Origin: Phoronis australis
Taxonomy: Eukaryota; Phoronida; Phoronidae
Direction: 5' to 3'
Assembly: GCA_002633005.1 (NCBI GenBank)
Contig: NMRA01000375.1
Coordinates: 207,161 to 271,160 of the forward strand
Length of the DNA stretch: 64,000 bases
Notes under the pieces: generated by a model
Told to the model about the DNA's origin: nothing
Database searches by the model: none
Seen by the model: only the letters and a program-made list of their open reading frames with translations
Program-made: the position numbers and the translations under genes
Shown: in pieces, positions 40,601 through 55,600 of the stretch
Numbering within the stretch: position 1 is the stretch's first letter
Layout: the number at the start of each line of letters is the position of its first letter

Positions 40601-43600
40601 AAGAGTAATCCCATGAGCTTACATATATGCAGATTTTTTAAGAAATATGACCGTGAGTGTACATTTAGTTGGCCCTGTTCCCTGAAAGTCTAAGTGCAAA
40701 GCATAAATCTCAAGTCTGCATAGTTGTGCTACACAGAGTTTACTTCCACTATCATGCATTATCGTGGTGACATCTGGTTAAGTTATCTCCACATTACTGT
40801 AATCAAGCACAATTTTATCAGTTGAAAAGGTATGGACTTAACTTGTTATATGGGCCCTCAAAAGCAATGCCATGTGCAACCATTTCTGCTTTTGATAACT
40901 TCTTCCGCTTCCCTCTCGGGTAAAGTGTCTCTTTGTTGTACTATTTTTGAGCAGACACGTGAAATCTCGTCCACTTCTAGGACATGTTATTTGGCAGTTC
41001 TACAACAAACTTGTGCACAAGATGGTCCCGCCACCTGGTGACTGTAGCACAGTGTTCGTTTCTTCCATTTCATAAAGTGAATTACTGCAGCTTAGACTTA
41101 AGTTTGACCATAAACCCGTGTCCCTTCTCATCAACCAAAGTTCTTCATTAGCTCCACAGTTGTAATGAACTAAGCCACTTGGCAATCCCAGGTCACTAAC
41201 GAAACGTTTAGTGTATTTAAGTTCATTCCAGCAATTCATATTGTATTGATTTCGTAGAGAATTTCAGTTTCTTTAGGTTCATCATATCTTGACCAATGGC
41301 TGTGAGTGTTACTTTATTTTCCCATAATTCTCCAGCTGTTAATTGCGACAAATGTTGGCCATAGTGAATGACTGTGGGTCACTTTTTCAACAAAGTTCTT
41401 GATACATCAAAAGTTATCTGAAAGCCACCTGGATCAAAGCATAACACTTTTAAAAAGAATACATGAAATGCGGTCTGATTGAAAACTTGTTGTAAATTGC
41501 ATGACAGTTTTTGAGTAACTGGAGTCTCACAGCCTGTAAAACTCATTACACCATAGTCCTGTTAGTGATCTGGAATGAGCACAGACATCTTAATACTACC
41601 ATATGTCATGTCTATGGGGATGTGGCTGTGGTACAGACATGTGACCTGCGCTTGTCACGAGAACTAATTCTTTAAAAAACGTTTTAAGTATAAAAGGTCT
41701 TAATTTTTCACTGAGATCGTTGCAATATCCACCAACATGATTTTTTTTTGCAAAAAACTTTGAAATTCTGTTTTAATTCTTTATTTTATTAGCAACAAAA
41801 AGGTGCTTGGGATTTTCTTGTGAGAACTCTGCCCTGTGGAAAATGAAGCCGTTGAAGAAAGCGAAACCTTGATTTTTGACAGCCGAGCTCTTGGTTTAAA
41901 AGGCCTGAAATGAAAATCTCAAATGTGCTTTTGCAGCTATTAGATAGAAGAAACAGAATTCACAATTTTTGTGCGAAAAATTTTGTGTTTGTGCAAAATT
42001 CAGCAATTCGTTTTTTTAAATGCTATCCTGTGATTAATGACTACAGGATACTGCTTTCGTGCACATATTAACAGAACCAGTCTACAGCATTTCTTAATAC
42101 TCTCTTTTGGCAGTTTGTGTTTTCTTTGAGACTGCTTCAGTATGGTTCATCTTGAGGTTTGGCGCTTGAGTTTTTATTGAAGAAAACATGGTTGGCATTG
42201 GTTTTTGACTGATGTGACTACTGTGGCACCCCCTAGTGGCAAATTGTCATGATTATATCTGCCTTAATGTAGATCTACCAAGTTCCTCTATGGATATTCA
42301 TGAAATTTGTGTGTCAGCTGTCCCATAGAAAACTGGGCAGAACTTCGGCATGTGTTGTTTTTCTCAAGATTCTTCTACAAACTGTTCACTGTGATTTCAG
42401 GTCCTTCCCAAGCAACTGTTGGCGACACGGACAATGGTAAATATGTCTTTGTCAGACTAGAGGTTTCTGATTCATTTGCATCATGGCTATATATATATAA
42501 TAGGTTCTTCTGGTTGTAACAGAGTTCAGACTCATTGTCTTAGTAGCAATGTGGTCACTTAAGTCACGTAGAACCTAATAATTGCCCTGTGTATTTAACC
42601 AAAATGTCTACAAATCTATATATTTTAACTCGTTAAAAGTTATTTTCTGAAACTAGGAAGCCTGTAGAATACTATTTTTCAATTTTCACCAACCTATCAT
42701 TAATATAGTCACATGACCATGTCTTCTTCTAGAAACAAAGGTGCATAAATAGCAAAGCAACAGTATCTGTTCAAAATAATATGTCCATAAAATGAGATCT
42801 CAAAAACATTGTTACATTTTTTATTTTAAAATATTTCGTTTTATGTAACTTCAGAATCTTTTCATAAAAATCATATTTGTTGATTACCCCTCGTGCAGAA
42901 GTGGAACATTTCATCCAATCTTTATATTGTTTTGAAGAAAAGTGCATAAAATACTATATCTGTAAATTTCATGTGAATCCAGTGGATAATTCCTGAGATA
43001 TGATTTCCAAAAATAGCCAAATTTGCACATTTCCCTAGAGTCCTACAGCAGTTTGTCACCTCTAGCTTTCCTAAGCTTTCCTAGATGAGTGTTAGAATGG
43101 CAAGAACCACCTGACGTTATTATCCTGGACTTCAATCCCTTTGCAGCCTGACGTGGGCTGGTGATAGGTAACACACCTGGCCAAGAGCAGGCTCTACTTG
43201 AGCAGTCAGCCTCATTGGTCTTTGAAATCGTCAGCTATTTTTATCATGGCTAGTGGCAGATGTTCTCAAGTTGCTATGGAAACTGGTAATCATCCAGAGT
43301 GATATGTTAGTTGTTGAACACTTAGGGATGTAAATAGACTTCTCATAACAGTATGTCATATACCAGGCTCTCAAGTTTGTATTGTATTTGCAGAGAAAGG
43401 TGTCCATCAGTTTGTTTTTGGTCAAAATATGGAGGACAGGGTGACAAAGGTAAGGTTCTGGTCAGTGGTTCTTGTGACCTACTGTTCTATACTGACTGTT
43501 TGCAACAAGCTGCTGTCACAGGCTCTTGAGACCTGTACTGACTGTCTGCAGCAAACTGTAATCACAGGTTCTTGTGACCTGCATTGACCCTTTGTTGCAA

Positions 43601-46600
43601 GCTTTGCTAACAGGTTCTTGTGACCTACACTAACCAGCCCTAGTAAGCTTGGATCAGGTCACACGTTCTTCTGACCTACATTGGCCATCTGCTGTAAGCT
43701 GTGTTAATGTGAAAGTATCAATGCTGCGTGTCAGATTGGACTGTTGCTGAACTTGTTCACATGGAATTCAACTGCAATGAGGTTATGAGAGAATATAAGT
43801 ATTTAGTACAATCACACCAATCTAGGACTCATTATGGCTGACAAATTTTATACCACAGCTGCCACTAGGCGGCACTGTTTTGAGAAATTGTGAGCATTCG
43901 CAACAATGTTAGAAGCCTTTGAAAAATGGAGAAAAAGTCAATTTCGTCTCTTTGTTTTTTTGTCGTATATTAGTGAGATATTACAGTGAGTCGTGTGCTA
44001 GAACAAGTGTTTCTATCTGTTAGCAATGGGAAATCTGGAACTAGATGCGGTCATTGAGATACTGGCACTATCTGCAGTAAAACGAGCATTCAGGTAGTCC
44101 TGTGGGAATTTTTCCATCGCTGTCTCTTAAATTCCTGTTTTCGACACTTGTGTGGAGTTAGGCATACAGGTGTGAGAATTTGGTGGACTAACCCACAAAT
44201 TTTTTTCTCCTCCTGGACTGTGGTTTAGATGATCGTAAATGAGTCGTGGCCATGGGATTGTTTCCACTCCCTGAGACTCTATTCGTGGCTTATTCATACT
44301 TTATTCTGATTTCAGACTAGGAGTACTAGTTTGTTCAAGAATGCAAAAGATGGTAAGTGTTTGTGTTGAGCAGGTGACTTGGTTGCAGTCACTCATGGTG
44401 GCTGTCACTCATGGTGGCTCACTCATGGTGGTGGCTCACTCATGGTGGCGGTCACTGATGGTGGCGGTCACTGATGGTGGCGGTCACTCATGGTGCTGGT
44501 CACTCATAGTGGTGGTCACTCATAGTGCTGTCCCTTGTCCTTGGGAGTTATATTAATGATGTGATGTATCATATGTAGAGCTGTTTTGAATCTCTTTTCC
44601 TAATTGGTAAGATGATCATGTCTAACATTAAGAGTCTTGCTGACCCCCACTAGATAAACCTGTCAGAGAGCAATTTAGCTGTGTTATTAGGTTTTACTCA
44701 GTTACATAACAGCAACAACTTGAATGACTTGGCATCAATGGAAGAATATCTTGTCTTCTTGCCTGCATTATGAAATTCATTTCTTTGTCACGTTTTTAGC
44801 ATCTTATCTATATGGTCTATTAAAATACTTGCATATGATTCATGAATTTCTACTCAACTTGCCAAATGCGACCTGGCAAAATTCCTAGCTTGCCTAACAA
44901 GAAGTGAGATTGCTTAACAGCGAAATACCTCTTAAGAAAATTCTAGTTGATCGAAAAATATGCAAAAAATATGTCCACAGCTTTCGGTGCTAGTTACAGC
45001 TGAATGTTGACTTGGTTCCAAATTCTGTTGACTTTGTGGCAACTGGGAATTTTTACCAGATTGCCAAACAAAATTTCGTGATCTGCAGCTCGCCAAAGCG
45101 ATCTCTGTGTTCATAATTCTCGTGTATGGTCGAGATCTGTAGTCTACCTCCATGTCAGTGTTTGCTGTAGTTCCTGTACATTTTGTCTACCTTTGTCTCA
45201 CAAATGAGGTCTGGTATGTGATGTCAATGTATCATTTCAACAAGCCCTGGTCATGGTGTCATTTGGTGGCATCCAGTCCTTTATGTCATTTATCTGCATC
45301 ATTACGGGGTCTAGGGTATGGTGTCATTTGATATCACCACAATTAAACACTGCTGTGCTGTGGGTTACAGTATTGTTAGCCAGCACCATCATTACAAGCG
45401 TCTTGGGTCACTGTCTCATTTGATGTTACCGATATTTGCCAACTATTATGGTTCACTGTATCACTTTCTGACTCCATTGTAGCCCAACTATCCCAAATTG
45501 TTGACGCCTTTACTCCCTCTGTTGTCTCTAAGGGCACATTTCAGAGAATTATGTCATTTCAGAGAATTATGTCATTTCAGAGAATGGTCATCATCAACCA
45601 GCTGTCGCCTACATGTCTCGCTCACACCCCTCGTCTGTTAGGCCGTCTGCCCCGTTGGCGCCCTCTAGGCCCCTCTACACAGGTAGTGACTAACGCCTGC
45701 TGCTTGTGATAGATGGCACTAACTCCTATCTACAGCTGTTGTATCACTGGCCTTGCCTTGTCACTCTGTGTTCATATCTCACTTTCATCAGCCGCACGCC
45801 TATGCATGTGTTCAACTTCATAGCCAAATATCGCTCATTGTTGTGTTCAGTGTGCTAGTGGTCCCTTACTTATTATGACGATTCAAGTTACAATCTATTG
45901 GGGATATGGTACCTTGGGAGAGAAAAACGTTTTATTGCGATGATGAAACTGGCAATAAACCCACGCCTTCTGTCAATAAGCAACTTTTGATTTAAGCAAC
46001 TTACTATGACTCATCTTCGTCCTTACCTTGATTTGAAATGATTTTTAGTCATGAGAACTTACGGGTCATTATTGCTTCATTCCCAGCCCGTTAGGTTGAT
46101 TGTCACGGTGGAGTTGGTTTCTGCCGCTTAGGCAGTAAAGCTGTGGGGTGATACAGGCAATTTATTGAAACCTATCTCTACTCAAACAAAGGGAAGGAAT
46201 GTGATGATGTTGCTTTAGAAGACCAAATAAGCTTATGAAGGCAGTCGATGTTATTAACACCAAAACGTGGTTCATAGCAGGTGTAAACACAAAACTGTCT
46301 TCAAATTTAGGGATGCCAGTTGAACATTTTGCCAAGGTTTAATGTGTACCATAATTCTACCAGCAGATTCTCAAGACTCAAACTGTAACTCAATTATTCC
46401 AATATTAAAATTTGAAATTTGAGTTTGTACTTGAAATCTGGAGTTTCAACTCAAGATAAAGCGATCATCGACTGCAAGATTGTACTCGTTCACTTAAATC
46501 TTGTTGTCAAGTTGGAAATTAGCTAGTTTCCACACTCATCTTTGAGCTTGAGTGCAGAGATTGGATTATAAGTTTTTGCTATGATTCTACAATGTACGTC

Positions 46601-49600
46601 GTGTATTGTCCAAATCCTGTGATCAGTTGGGCACCGTTTGCATGTTAGATGTTGTTCTTCTTGTCATCATCAGCATGTTTGTGACATGACTGTCACTTCT
46701 TGCTGTATTGGCTTTACTTGTTGTTACAATATGAACATCGTAAGGGTATGGGTGTGTTGGTAGTCTTTAAATACCCAGTGGCAACGTGTCATGCGTAACC
46801 ATTGCCTACCGTCTAGTTGAACTGGGGAGATAACTCCACTATGTGCAGATTGGCAAAGATAGCCATTATTATGCGCAAACAGTTAGTTCATTTCATGTCG
46901 AAAGTGTTCCCTGTTTTCACTTGCAATAGCGTAGCAGTAGTACCTCCCTGTACAGACAGGTAGCAGTAGTTGTCGTTCATTCTCCATGGTGAGCTGCCAT
47001 TGATTCGTAAAAATCGTTCATTTATGAAGTTCAAGTTATGAGAAGGGCTCATTTTCTGCTGACTAATGGCTTATGAAAATCGTGCAACTTATCTGAATTT
47101 TTTTTTGCTGTACCTCCCTGTACAGACAGGTAGCAGTAGTTGTCATTCATTCTCCATGGTGAGCTGCCATTGATTCGTAAAAATCGTTCATTTATGAAGT
47201 TCAAGTTACGAGAAGGGCTCATTTTCTGCTGACTAATGGCTTATGAAAATCGTGCAACTTATCTGAATTTTTTTTGCTGTGATAAGCTCTATCAAAAGAA
47301 GGTGTTCACCTGCCNTTGCCTAACAAAAGTGAGATTGCTAAACAGCGAAATACCTCTTAAGAAAATTCTAGTTGATCGAAAAATATGCGAAAATTATGTC
47401 CACAGCTTTCGGTGCTAGTTACAGCTGAATGTTGACTTGGTTCCAAATTCTGTTGACTTTGTGGCAACTGGGAATTTTTACCAGATTGCCAAACAAAATT
47501 TCGTGATCTGCAGCTCACCAAAGCGATCTCTGTCTTCATAATTCTTGTGTGTGGTCGAGATCTGTAGTCTACCTCCATGTCAGTGTTTGCTGTAGATCCT
47601 GTACATATTGTCTACCTTTGTCTCACAAACGAGGTCTGGTATGTGATGTCAGTGTATCATTTCAACAAGCCCTGGTCATGGTGTCATTTGGTGGCATCCA
47701 GACCTTTATGTCATTTAGCTGCATCATTACGGGTTCTAGGGTATGGTGTCATTTGATATCACCACAATTAAATGCTGCTGTGGGTTACACTATTGTTAGC
47801 CAGCACCATCATTACAAGCGTCTTGGGTCACTGTCTCATTTGATGTTACCGATATTTGCCAACTATTATGGTTCACTGTATCACTTTCTGACTCCATTGT
47901 AGCCCAGCTATCCCAAATTGTTGACGCCTGTACCCCCTCTGTTGTCACTAAGGGCACATTTCAGAGAATTATGTCATTTCAGAGAATTATGTCATTTCGG
48001 AAAATTATGTCATTTCAGAGAGTTATGTCATTTCAGAGAATGGTCATCATCAACCAGCTGTCGCCTACATGTCTCGCTCACACCCCTCGTCTGTTAGGCC
48101 GTCTGCCCCGTTGGCGCCCTCTAGGCCCCTCTACACAGGTAGTGACTAACGCCTGCTGCTTGTGATAGATGGCACTAACTCCTATCTACAGCTGTTGTAT
48201 CACTGGCCTTGCCTTGTCACTCTGTGTTCATTTCTCACTTTCATCAGCCGCACGCATATGCATTTGTTCAACTTCATAGCCAAATATCGCTCATTGTTGT
48301 GTTCAGTGTGCTAGTGGTCCCTTACTTATTATGACGATTCAAGTTACAATCTATTGTGGATATGGTACCTCGGGAGAGAAAAACGTTTTATTGTGATGAT
48401 GAAACTGGCAATAAACCCACGTCTTCTGTCAATAAGCAACTTTTGATTTAAGCAACTTACTATGACTCATCTTTGTCCTTACCTTGATTTGAAATGATTT
48501 CTAGTCATGAGAACTTACGGGTTGTTATTGCTTCATTCCCAGCCTGTTAGCCTAAGGTTGATTGTCACGGTGGGGTTAGTTTCTGCCGCCAAGGCAGTAA
48601 AGCTGTAGGGTGATCCAGGCAATTTCTTGAAACCTATTTCTACTGAAACAAAGGGAAGGAATGTGATGATGTTGCTTTAGAAGACCAAATAAGCTTATGA
48701 AGGCAGTCAATGTTATTAATACCAAAACGTGGTTCATAGCAGGTGTAAACACAAAACTGTCTTCAAATTTAGGGATGCATTTTGCCAAGGTTTACTGTGT
48801 ACCATAATTCTACCAGCAGATTCTCAAGACTCAAACTGTAACTCAATTATCCCAATGTTAGAAATTGAAATTTGAATTTGTACTTGAAATATGGAGTTTC
48901 AACTCAAGATAGAGTGGTCATCGACTGCAAGATTGTACTCATTTACTTAAATCTTGTTGTCAATTTGGAAATTAGCTAGTTTTCACACTCGTCTTTGAGC
49001 TTGAGTGCAGAGATTGGATTATAAGTTTTTGCTATGATTCTATAATGTACGTGTATTGTTCAAATCCTGTGATCAGTTGGGCACCGCTTGCATGTTAGAT
49101 GTTGTTCTTCTTGTCATCATCAGGCATGTTTGTGACATGACTGTCACCTGTTGCTGTATTGGCTTTATTTGTTGTTACAATATGAACATCGTAAGGGTAT
49201 GGGTGTGTTGGTAGTCTTTAAATACCCAGTGGCAACCTGTCATGCGTAAACCATTGCCTACCCTCTAGTTGAACTGGGGAGATAACTCCACTATGTGCGG
49301 ATTGGCAAAGATAGCCATTATTATGCGCAAACAGTTCATTTCATGTCCACAGTGTTCCCTGTTTCCACTTGCAATAGCGTAGCAGTAGTACCTCCCTGTA
49401 CTGACAGGTAGCAGTAGTTGTCATTCATTCTCCATTGTGAGCTGCCATTGATTCGTAAAAATCGTTCATTTATGAAGTTCAAGTTAGGAGAAAGGCTCAT
49501 TTTCTGCTGACTAATGGCTTATGAAAGTCGTGCAACTTATCTAATTTTTTTTTTGCTCTGATAAGAATTGCAAGCTCTATCAAAAGAAGGTGTTCGCCTG

Positions 49601-52600
49601 CCATTTATGTTATGCAATATAGTTATGGAAGAGCTAGCAAAACCTTTGGAAATTAAATGTTTTTTCATGGATGCCACGAATGGTCTCATTAAAGGTGGGA
49701 ATCAGTTTCACTTCTTGTATGAACAGGTTTGTACTTTGTAGCTTCGGAGGTCCTATCTTTGTGAGGAAAATCTTGTGACCGATTCTGTGTAAGGATAAAT
49801 GAGATTTGTTTTTTCAGACAGCTGTCAACAGTTACATTGCGCAGTTTAACTGTTACGGCAATATTATTCAGTTGGATAATTGTGACGTCCTGAAACGTGG
49901 TGATGCTCGTCTCCTGTCGACAGTGCGCTAACAGTGCCACCTATTGTTTTATTGCAGCTGCCGTCAGTAATAACCCATTTGCCGTGAATCCATCATCAAC
50001 TTCTTCTTCTCCGTACGCCTCAGATGATGGTAAGTAGTTACCTCAAAGTCAAATCTTCCTTCCTCACTAACCGCAAGGGCATTCTCAATAACAGTATTCT
50101 TTACTCATTTACTTCTTCAAGCACATTCCCAGTTGAATGGTACAGGTAGCTTCCATAAATATATCAAGCATTTGCTACATAGTGTCAGGAATGTGCAACT
50201 TGTGTATTCTATCAGCTGTGAAATGAAAAGTGGTTAATGTTTGCAAGATTTGAATTACGGTTGATGTGAAAGAACTACAGCTCACAAGAAAAAAATTGTG
50301 CTTTCAAAAGACCAGTTATATTGTTTGGCCCATGATTCAATAGTTTGGTTCTTGATAACTTATACCACTATGAAAGTTGAACGTTGATTTTTAGCTCAGA
50401 AAGCTGATCTTTTGCTGCCCCTGAAATTAGATTCACATACTATTACTTTAATTTGCTTTGTGTCATATGATATTATCTGTGAATTTTCTGGCACACACGT
50501 GTGTAGCTGCTTAACACGGAAGTCACCAGACTGTAGATTATATGCTTGTTTAATTGTAACAATAATGAGGCAAATAATGCGGTTTCATTTTCAGATGACA
50601 AAAAAGAGCACCGGTCCATACTAGCTCCTGCCCAACTGAAGGTGACTGGTCCAACAGGTGGCAGTGTTAAACCAGGTACTTAAGTTTGTGTTTAGCTGGT
50701 CATGTGACTCTCCAGCCTGTCTTGATTGTGAGGGGAGGGGGTGCTCTAGATATATTCAGATAGTGTCCTAAGGGGTGTCTCTTTGATTCCAGAAGCTCTT
50801 ATGCCAGGACAAAATTTGCTACTTGCGTACATTTTCTGCCAATTAAGCCCATGGTAAAAGTCAAGACATCCTGAAAGTCCTTACAGTTGAAAGGCTTAAT
50901 ATGAAAATTTTTTGTGTGGAACATGAACATTGAAATTTTGACAAATTTTCCCATCACGACTTTATTTTTGTAGTTTTGCACTTTTTCAACAATTCAGTGG
51001 ATTCATCCAAATATCATCAAACCTATTGAGTTTTCTAAAAGCAGAAGTTTATTTTTGACTTTATACCAGCCACTTTTGATTGGGTCACATTACCTCGTCT
51101 TTTTAATAAAATTCAGCCAGAAGGAGTACAGTAGCCAAACATCAGATAACCAAATTTGGCTTGATATATGTGTTCAAGATAAATTGTCAAAAACACTATT
51201 ACAATTTTCTGAGTTATACCGTACTTGCAGACTCCACCAAGCTGAATGTATTGAAGCCGTCATTATTCAGAGTGGCTCCCTCCAGTGAAACGTCTAAACC
51301 ACTGTTGAAGCCGGCAACACTGAAAGGTCCAGACAGTAAAACAGGTGAGAATCCTCATGTTCCTTTTCAATGTTGCCATATTTTGTGGACAAAATGTCTG
51401 CCTCTTACGCTGCCATTAAATGTGTGCTGATTGATCCAGCCACTGAGTCATCCTCGAATTTGAAGCCCGTTTCTTCAAAGGAGAAGCACTTTCATTGTCG
51501 CTTTTTCGCTTAGTACGGTGATGACTTTAACAGAATGTTGTAACGGAATAGTGTGCGTGTTATATTTCAGAGTCGGAAGACAAGCTTGACACAGTGGCCC
51601 AGTCAGAGGTAAAGGTGACGACCACAGAGAGAGGTGAAGGCCAAGAGAGAAGTGAAGGCCAGGAGAAAGGTGAAGGTCAGGAGAAAGGTGAAGGTCAGGA
51701 GAAAGGTGAAGGTCAGGAGAGGGATGAAGGTCAGGAGAGAGACGATGGGAAGGCAGAGGGCAGCACTGACCTGAGCTCCTCTGGCAACTACTTCACTCAG
51801 TTTTTAAAAAACAAAGACAGGTGCGTGCGTTTGGGTTCGTGGTCATGCGGTGAAGGTTATTTTAGGGTCAGTTGTCTTGGTTATTTTCGAAGATGTGTGG
51901 TGTGAAAATTACTGTTTCATCTTTTTATGTATAGTGCTCTATGATGTTGGTGCAGGCATTGTGGCTTGTCTGCATCTGATCAGTTGCATGTCGACGAGGA
52001 GAGATGAATAATTCACTGCATGTCGAGCTGTGAACTCCTCACATATGTTGATAAAAAGTTCAGTTTGAGTGGCTTTGCTTCATGGGATTTGTTAAATTGG
52101 CATTGTGCCGCTGTTTAGCTATCAATGTTAAATTCTTAACAAAAGTGCATGGGATTTAAAAACATATTTATAACTAAAGGCTCGTTCAATCTTGAGTGGG
52201 AGACCTTCAGATAGCAACTTGATGACTGGTCTCATGGAACCGAATACCAGTGGCCTCTAGAGGACGAGGAGGCACTTTTAATTATAACTTGTGATTAGAA
52301 CACATCACTCCTAATCTCTTACAACATAGAAGGGTTTTTCATAAATTCAAACTGTTGCCCTATGCCACTTGCTGTGAAGACGAAGTAACTCCTGGTACAG
52401 CTAGGTGGCGCTATGTGTCACCAGTCCCATGTTTTCTGTCCTCATTGCTTCCTGAATGCCTCCCATTGTTGCCAAGTGTGCGGACAACTCAAGTCTCAGA
52501 CATTGCGTATATGCACCATTGTTGAGTCGCAGTTGTATACGGTTGGACAACCTCAATAAATCTGAAGCTTATTGTCAAGTCACTGGTGGTTTCGGTGTTC

Positions 52601-55600
52601 TTGTTGTTAACAAAAATAGAATTCTATCACGATAAGGAATATTATGACACCAATATTATGAGAGTAAAAGGCCCAATTTGATTATTCTTTTTAACCAGGT
52701 AAACAGAGTGAAATGCAGCATTTATTATATTTATTAGGGCTGTTCCAGCAAAATCTGTATGGGAGGGGGGGGGAAGGCACTTTTATTTCGTACCCACCGC
52801 CCGTATTTTTCATTTATTTGTCCAACCCATGACCCATAATTTTTTAATTATTTTTAACATGTTAAAATATAAAATCCAACACTTGCAAACAAATTGCCTC
52901 CAGGAGGACCTGTTAAGAACTTAGATGACTGACAGACAAGAACTAGTTGTCTTGTCCAATATTGTCAAAAACTAAAGTAGCCTGTGAGCAATACTTTTGG
53001 CAGCCACCAGGTGTCTCTGTTCACCATGTGTCTATAATTTCAATGAACATTTTTTCATTTATAAGGATCTATGAATCTCAAACTGTCTCCACGAACTCTT
53101 CTATACTTCTATGTCAAGTGAATATTGGAACTTGTTTATCTTACTCCTCATACTTTTTATTTAAAAATCATCAATTTTCTTATATGTGTTAACACCAGTT
53201 CAGTGTTGCATAACTTTTCAATTCAATAGGAGTGCAGACAAACAGTTGGCTCAAATCAAGTTGCACATGACTTGATTAATGGCTTAGTGAACATATTGCA
53301 CTCTGTTCACTGGCAATATGGGCTTTTTGTATTTGGATAAGTTAGGACAGTTGCATTTTTTTTTGAGTTTTTATGGCTGAAGTAACCAACCTATCGACAT
53401 TAACAGGTCAAAAAAATACCACCCATTTTTAATGCATCTCTTCTTACAGGAACGACCACCCATAATTTGAGTTTTTTTCTGAAGACCACCACCCATGAAT
53501 TTTTATTTCTAGTGCCGTCCCCCCCCTCCCACACGGATTTTACTGGAACAGCCCATAGTAATTTCAATAAAATAAGAATTGAACATTAAAGATGGGCGTC
53601 TGTTTGTTATTGTGCTTCAGTGACCTGTCCGACAGTACTAACGACCCTAGCAGTAGTAGTGACGGTGGTTTCATCTTTGGCCAGAACCTATCGGACAGAG
53701 TGACGGTAAGGCAGTCTCACTGACAAGGGTACTTTTGTTTAAAACTGGGAAACTGCTGTTTTTATTCTTGGTAAGTTTACGCTGATTTTTGTTGCTAGGT
53801 CTCAAAAAATTGAATTTTGTGTGCTGTGCTGTGCTGCGCTCTGATTCAGCGGTAGGTAAAATGCAGAATGGCTGATCAACAGTTCACCTGCCATGGAGAG
53901 GGCCCATACGCTATGTTTGGAATGCTCGGATTTACAGCACTAGTTACTTACTGAAATTTTGTCTACCTTATATTTGCTGTCCGGAAGCATTTTCTGTAGG
54001 CCTTTGAAACTTTCATCCTGTTTCAAATTTGGGTCAGCACTATTTGATTCCTTTTTTCCTATTTTACACATCCATTTTTCTGGAATAACTTAACTTAATT
54101 ATGACAACTTTGTTTTTAGAATTCTGTCTCGCCTGGCAACAGTTTATCAACATCAGATTTTGTGTTTGGTCAGAACCTAGCTGACCGGGTGACCACCAGC
54201 ACAGAGGCAGAAAGTATAGGAGACCAGGCGTCGAGTAAGGAAGACGAGAAAAATAACAAAGAGAGCAATGGTTTGTGGTTTAATGTATTGGAGATTAGAG
54301 TTTTGTCACACGGTACTGAAGGCAGAACAAGGGTTGAGAAAGGGGTGGACTTAGAAAATATTGTGTTCAGGAATGCTAGGCTATGAAAACTTTTCAAGTG
54401 CTAATTAAAGCTCTTGGCAGCTGTTCATTGCACCTCCAGAATATTAGTAGACACCCGGTTGTTAAAACAACAAATTGTGTTACTTTGCCATTGTTTTTAT
54501 CATTCAGGGCCCTCAATCCCTCGATTTTGGGGCTGAATATCAGCTCCATTCCCCTCTGAAAAGTATTGAAAAAACATGCGAAATTCATCTCATGAGGCTC
54601 AAAAATTCCCCTCAAGTTATTGAAAAATTCCCCTCGAGGTTCGAATCACTTGTAACTCACACAGGTGACAATTTGAAAGAGCGCAAAAAGTTAGTTTTGG
54701 CTACTTGAGGCAGAGCCTTTGAGGTCTTGCAACAGGGTGGGGGATGGTGATCGGGGGCTAGAATTTTCCCCTTACTCCAAAAAAATCCCCCCTCTCAGAA
54801 GGCACAAGCACCTTTGTCCTCGTATGAATGAAGACCCTGTCATTACTGGACATGTAATAGTGTCGCAGTGTTTATTGTATATGTGCGTAGTTAGCCCATG
54901 TTCCTATTATACGTCACACATGCCTAAGTCCCTCTTACGTGGCCTGGCTCACCTTAAACTAGATGCTTTTCGTATATTTTTGTCTTCGTTTGTTTATTAG
55001 TGGTATATTCATTACGTGTCTACCGTTTTGTAGTGAACCAGTAAATTTTCTTGCTCATATTTTTAAAGTAGGTTTTACTCTCATAAAGGAGCAGGGGCCT
55101 AATTTCAGTTATAGACACAGCTTCACATGCACATGGGCCTAAATACGTGCATAGGTTACAATAAAATAATCGGACAAAATAGCATTTCTAAGTCACAATG
55201 GCTCATATAAATGGGTATTTGGTCACATGTTTGTGTGTCAAAAGTTATTTGAATTTCGACATTGTCCTGTTTATTTTAAGAGCTACACCTGCACTTTGTA
55301 TACTTTGTATGATATGTGTCCTTTGCATGACAGGTATGTTGGTATGTTATAGGTGTGTCCAGCCCTAACAGTAAAACACTGGCAGAGTCAGCTAATGAAT
55401 ACCTGGCTAAACACAGTCAGAAACAGGAGTACGAACAGGTGGACGTGGTGACAGGAGAGGAGGGCGAGAAACATGTTTTACAGGTGAGCTGGGCAGATTG
55501 TCAGTCACTCAGGCATCCAAATATGTAATGCACATGCGAACTGTCCTACGAACAGACTCGGAAGACATTATGTCAGCCGCTGCTCCTTTCATTGGCTGAA

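Larger units (their letters stand above)
34634..42400 (+). other. RANBP3 intron 1
   Basis: It holds a fold-back cluster (34800-36420), nested MITEs (36476-37184) and a rolling-circle-like element with core repeats (37887-39160). From 39160 to 42400 I see one isolated core-like monomer near 42227 and no exon. Confidence 0.6.
44353..49957 (+). other. RANBP3 intron 4
   Basis: Mostly the two members of a 2.3-2.4-kb duplication meeting at an N (47315). No exon in either member; if one is an allele the true intron is about 3.2 kb. Confidence 0.65.

Noticed and set aside
52416-52610. Solo LTR (TGT...ACA with AATAAA)
   Set aside because: No 5-bp target duplication and no second copy in the window.
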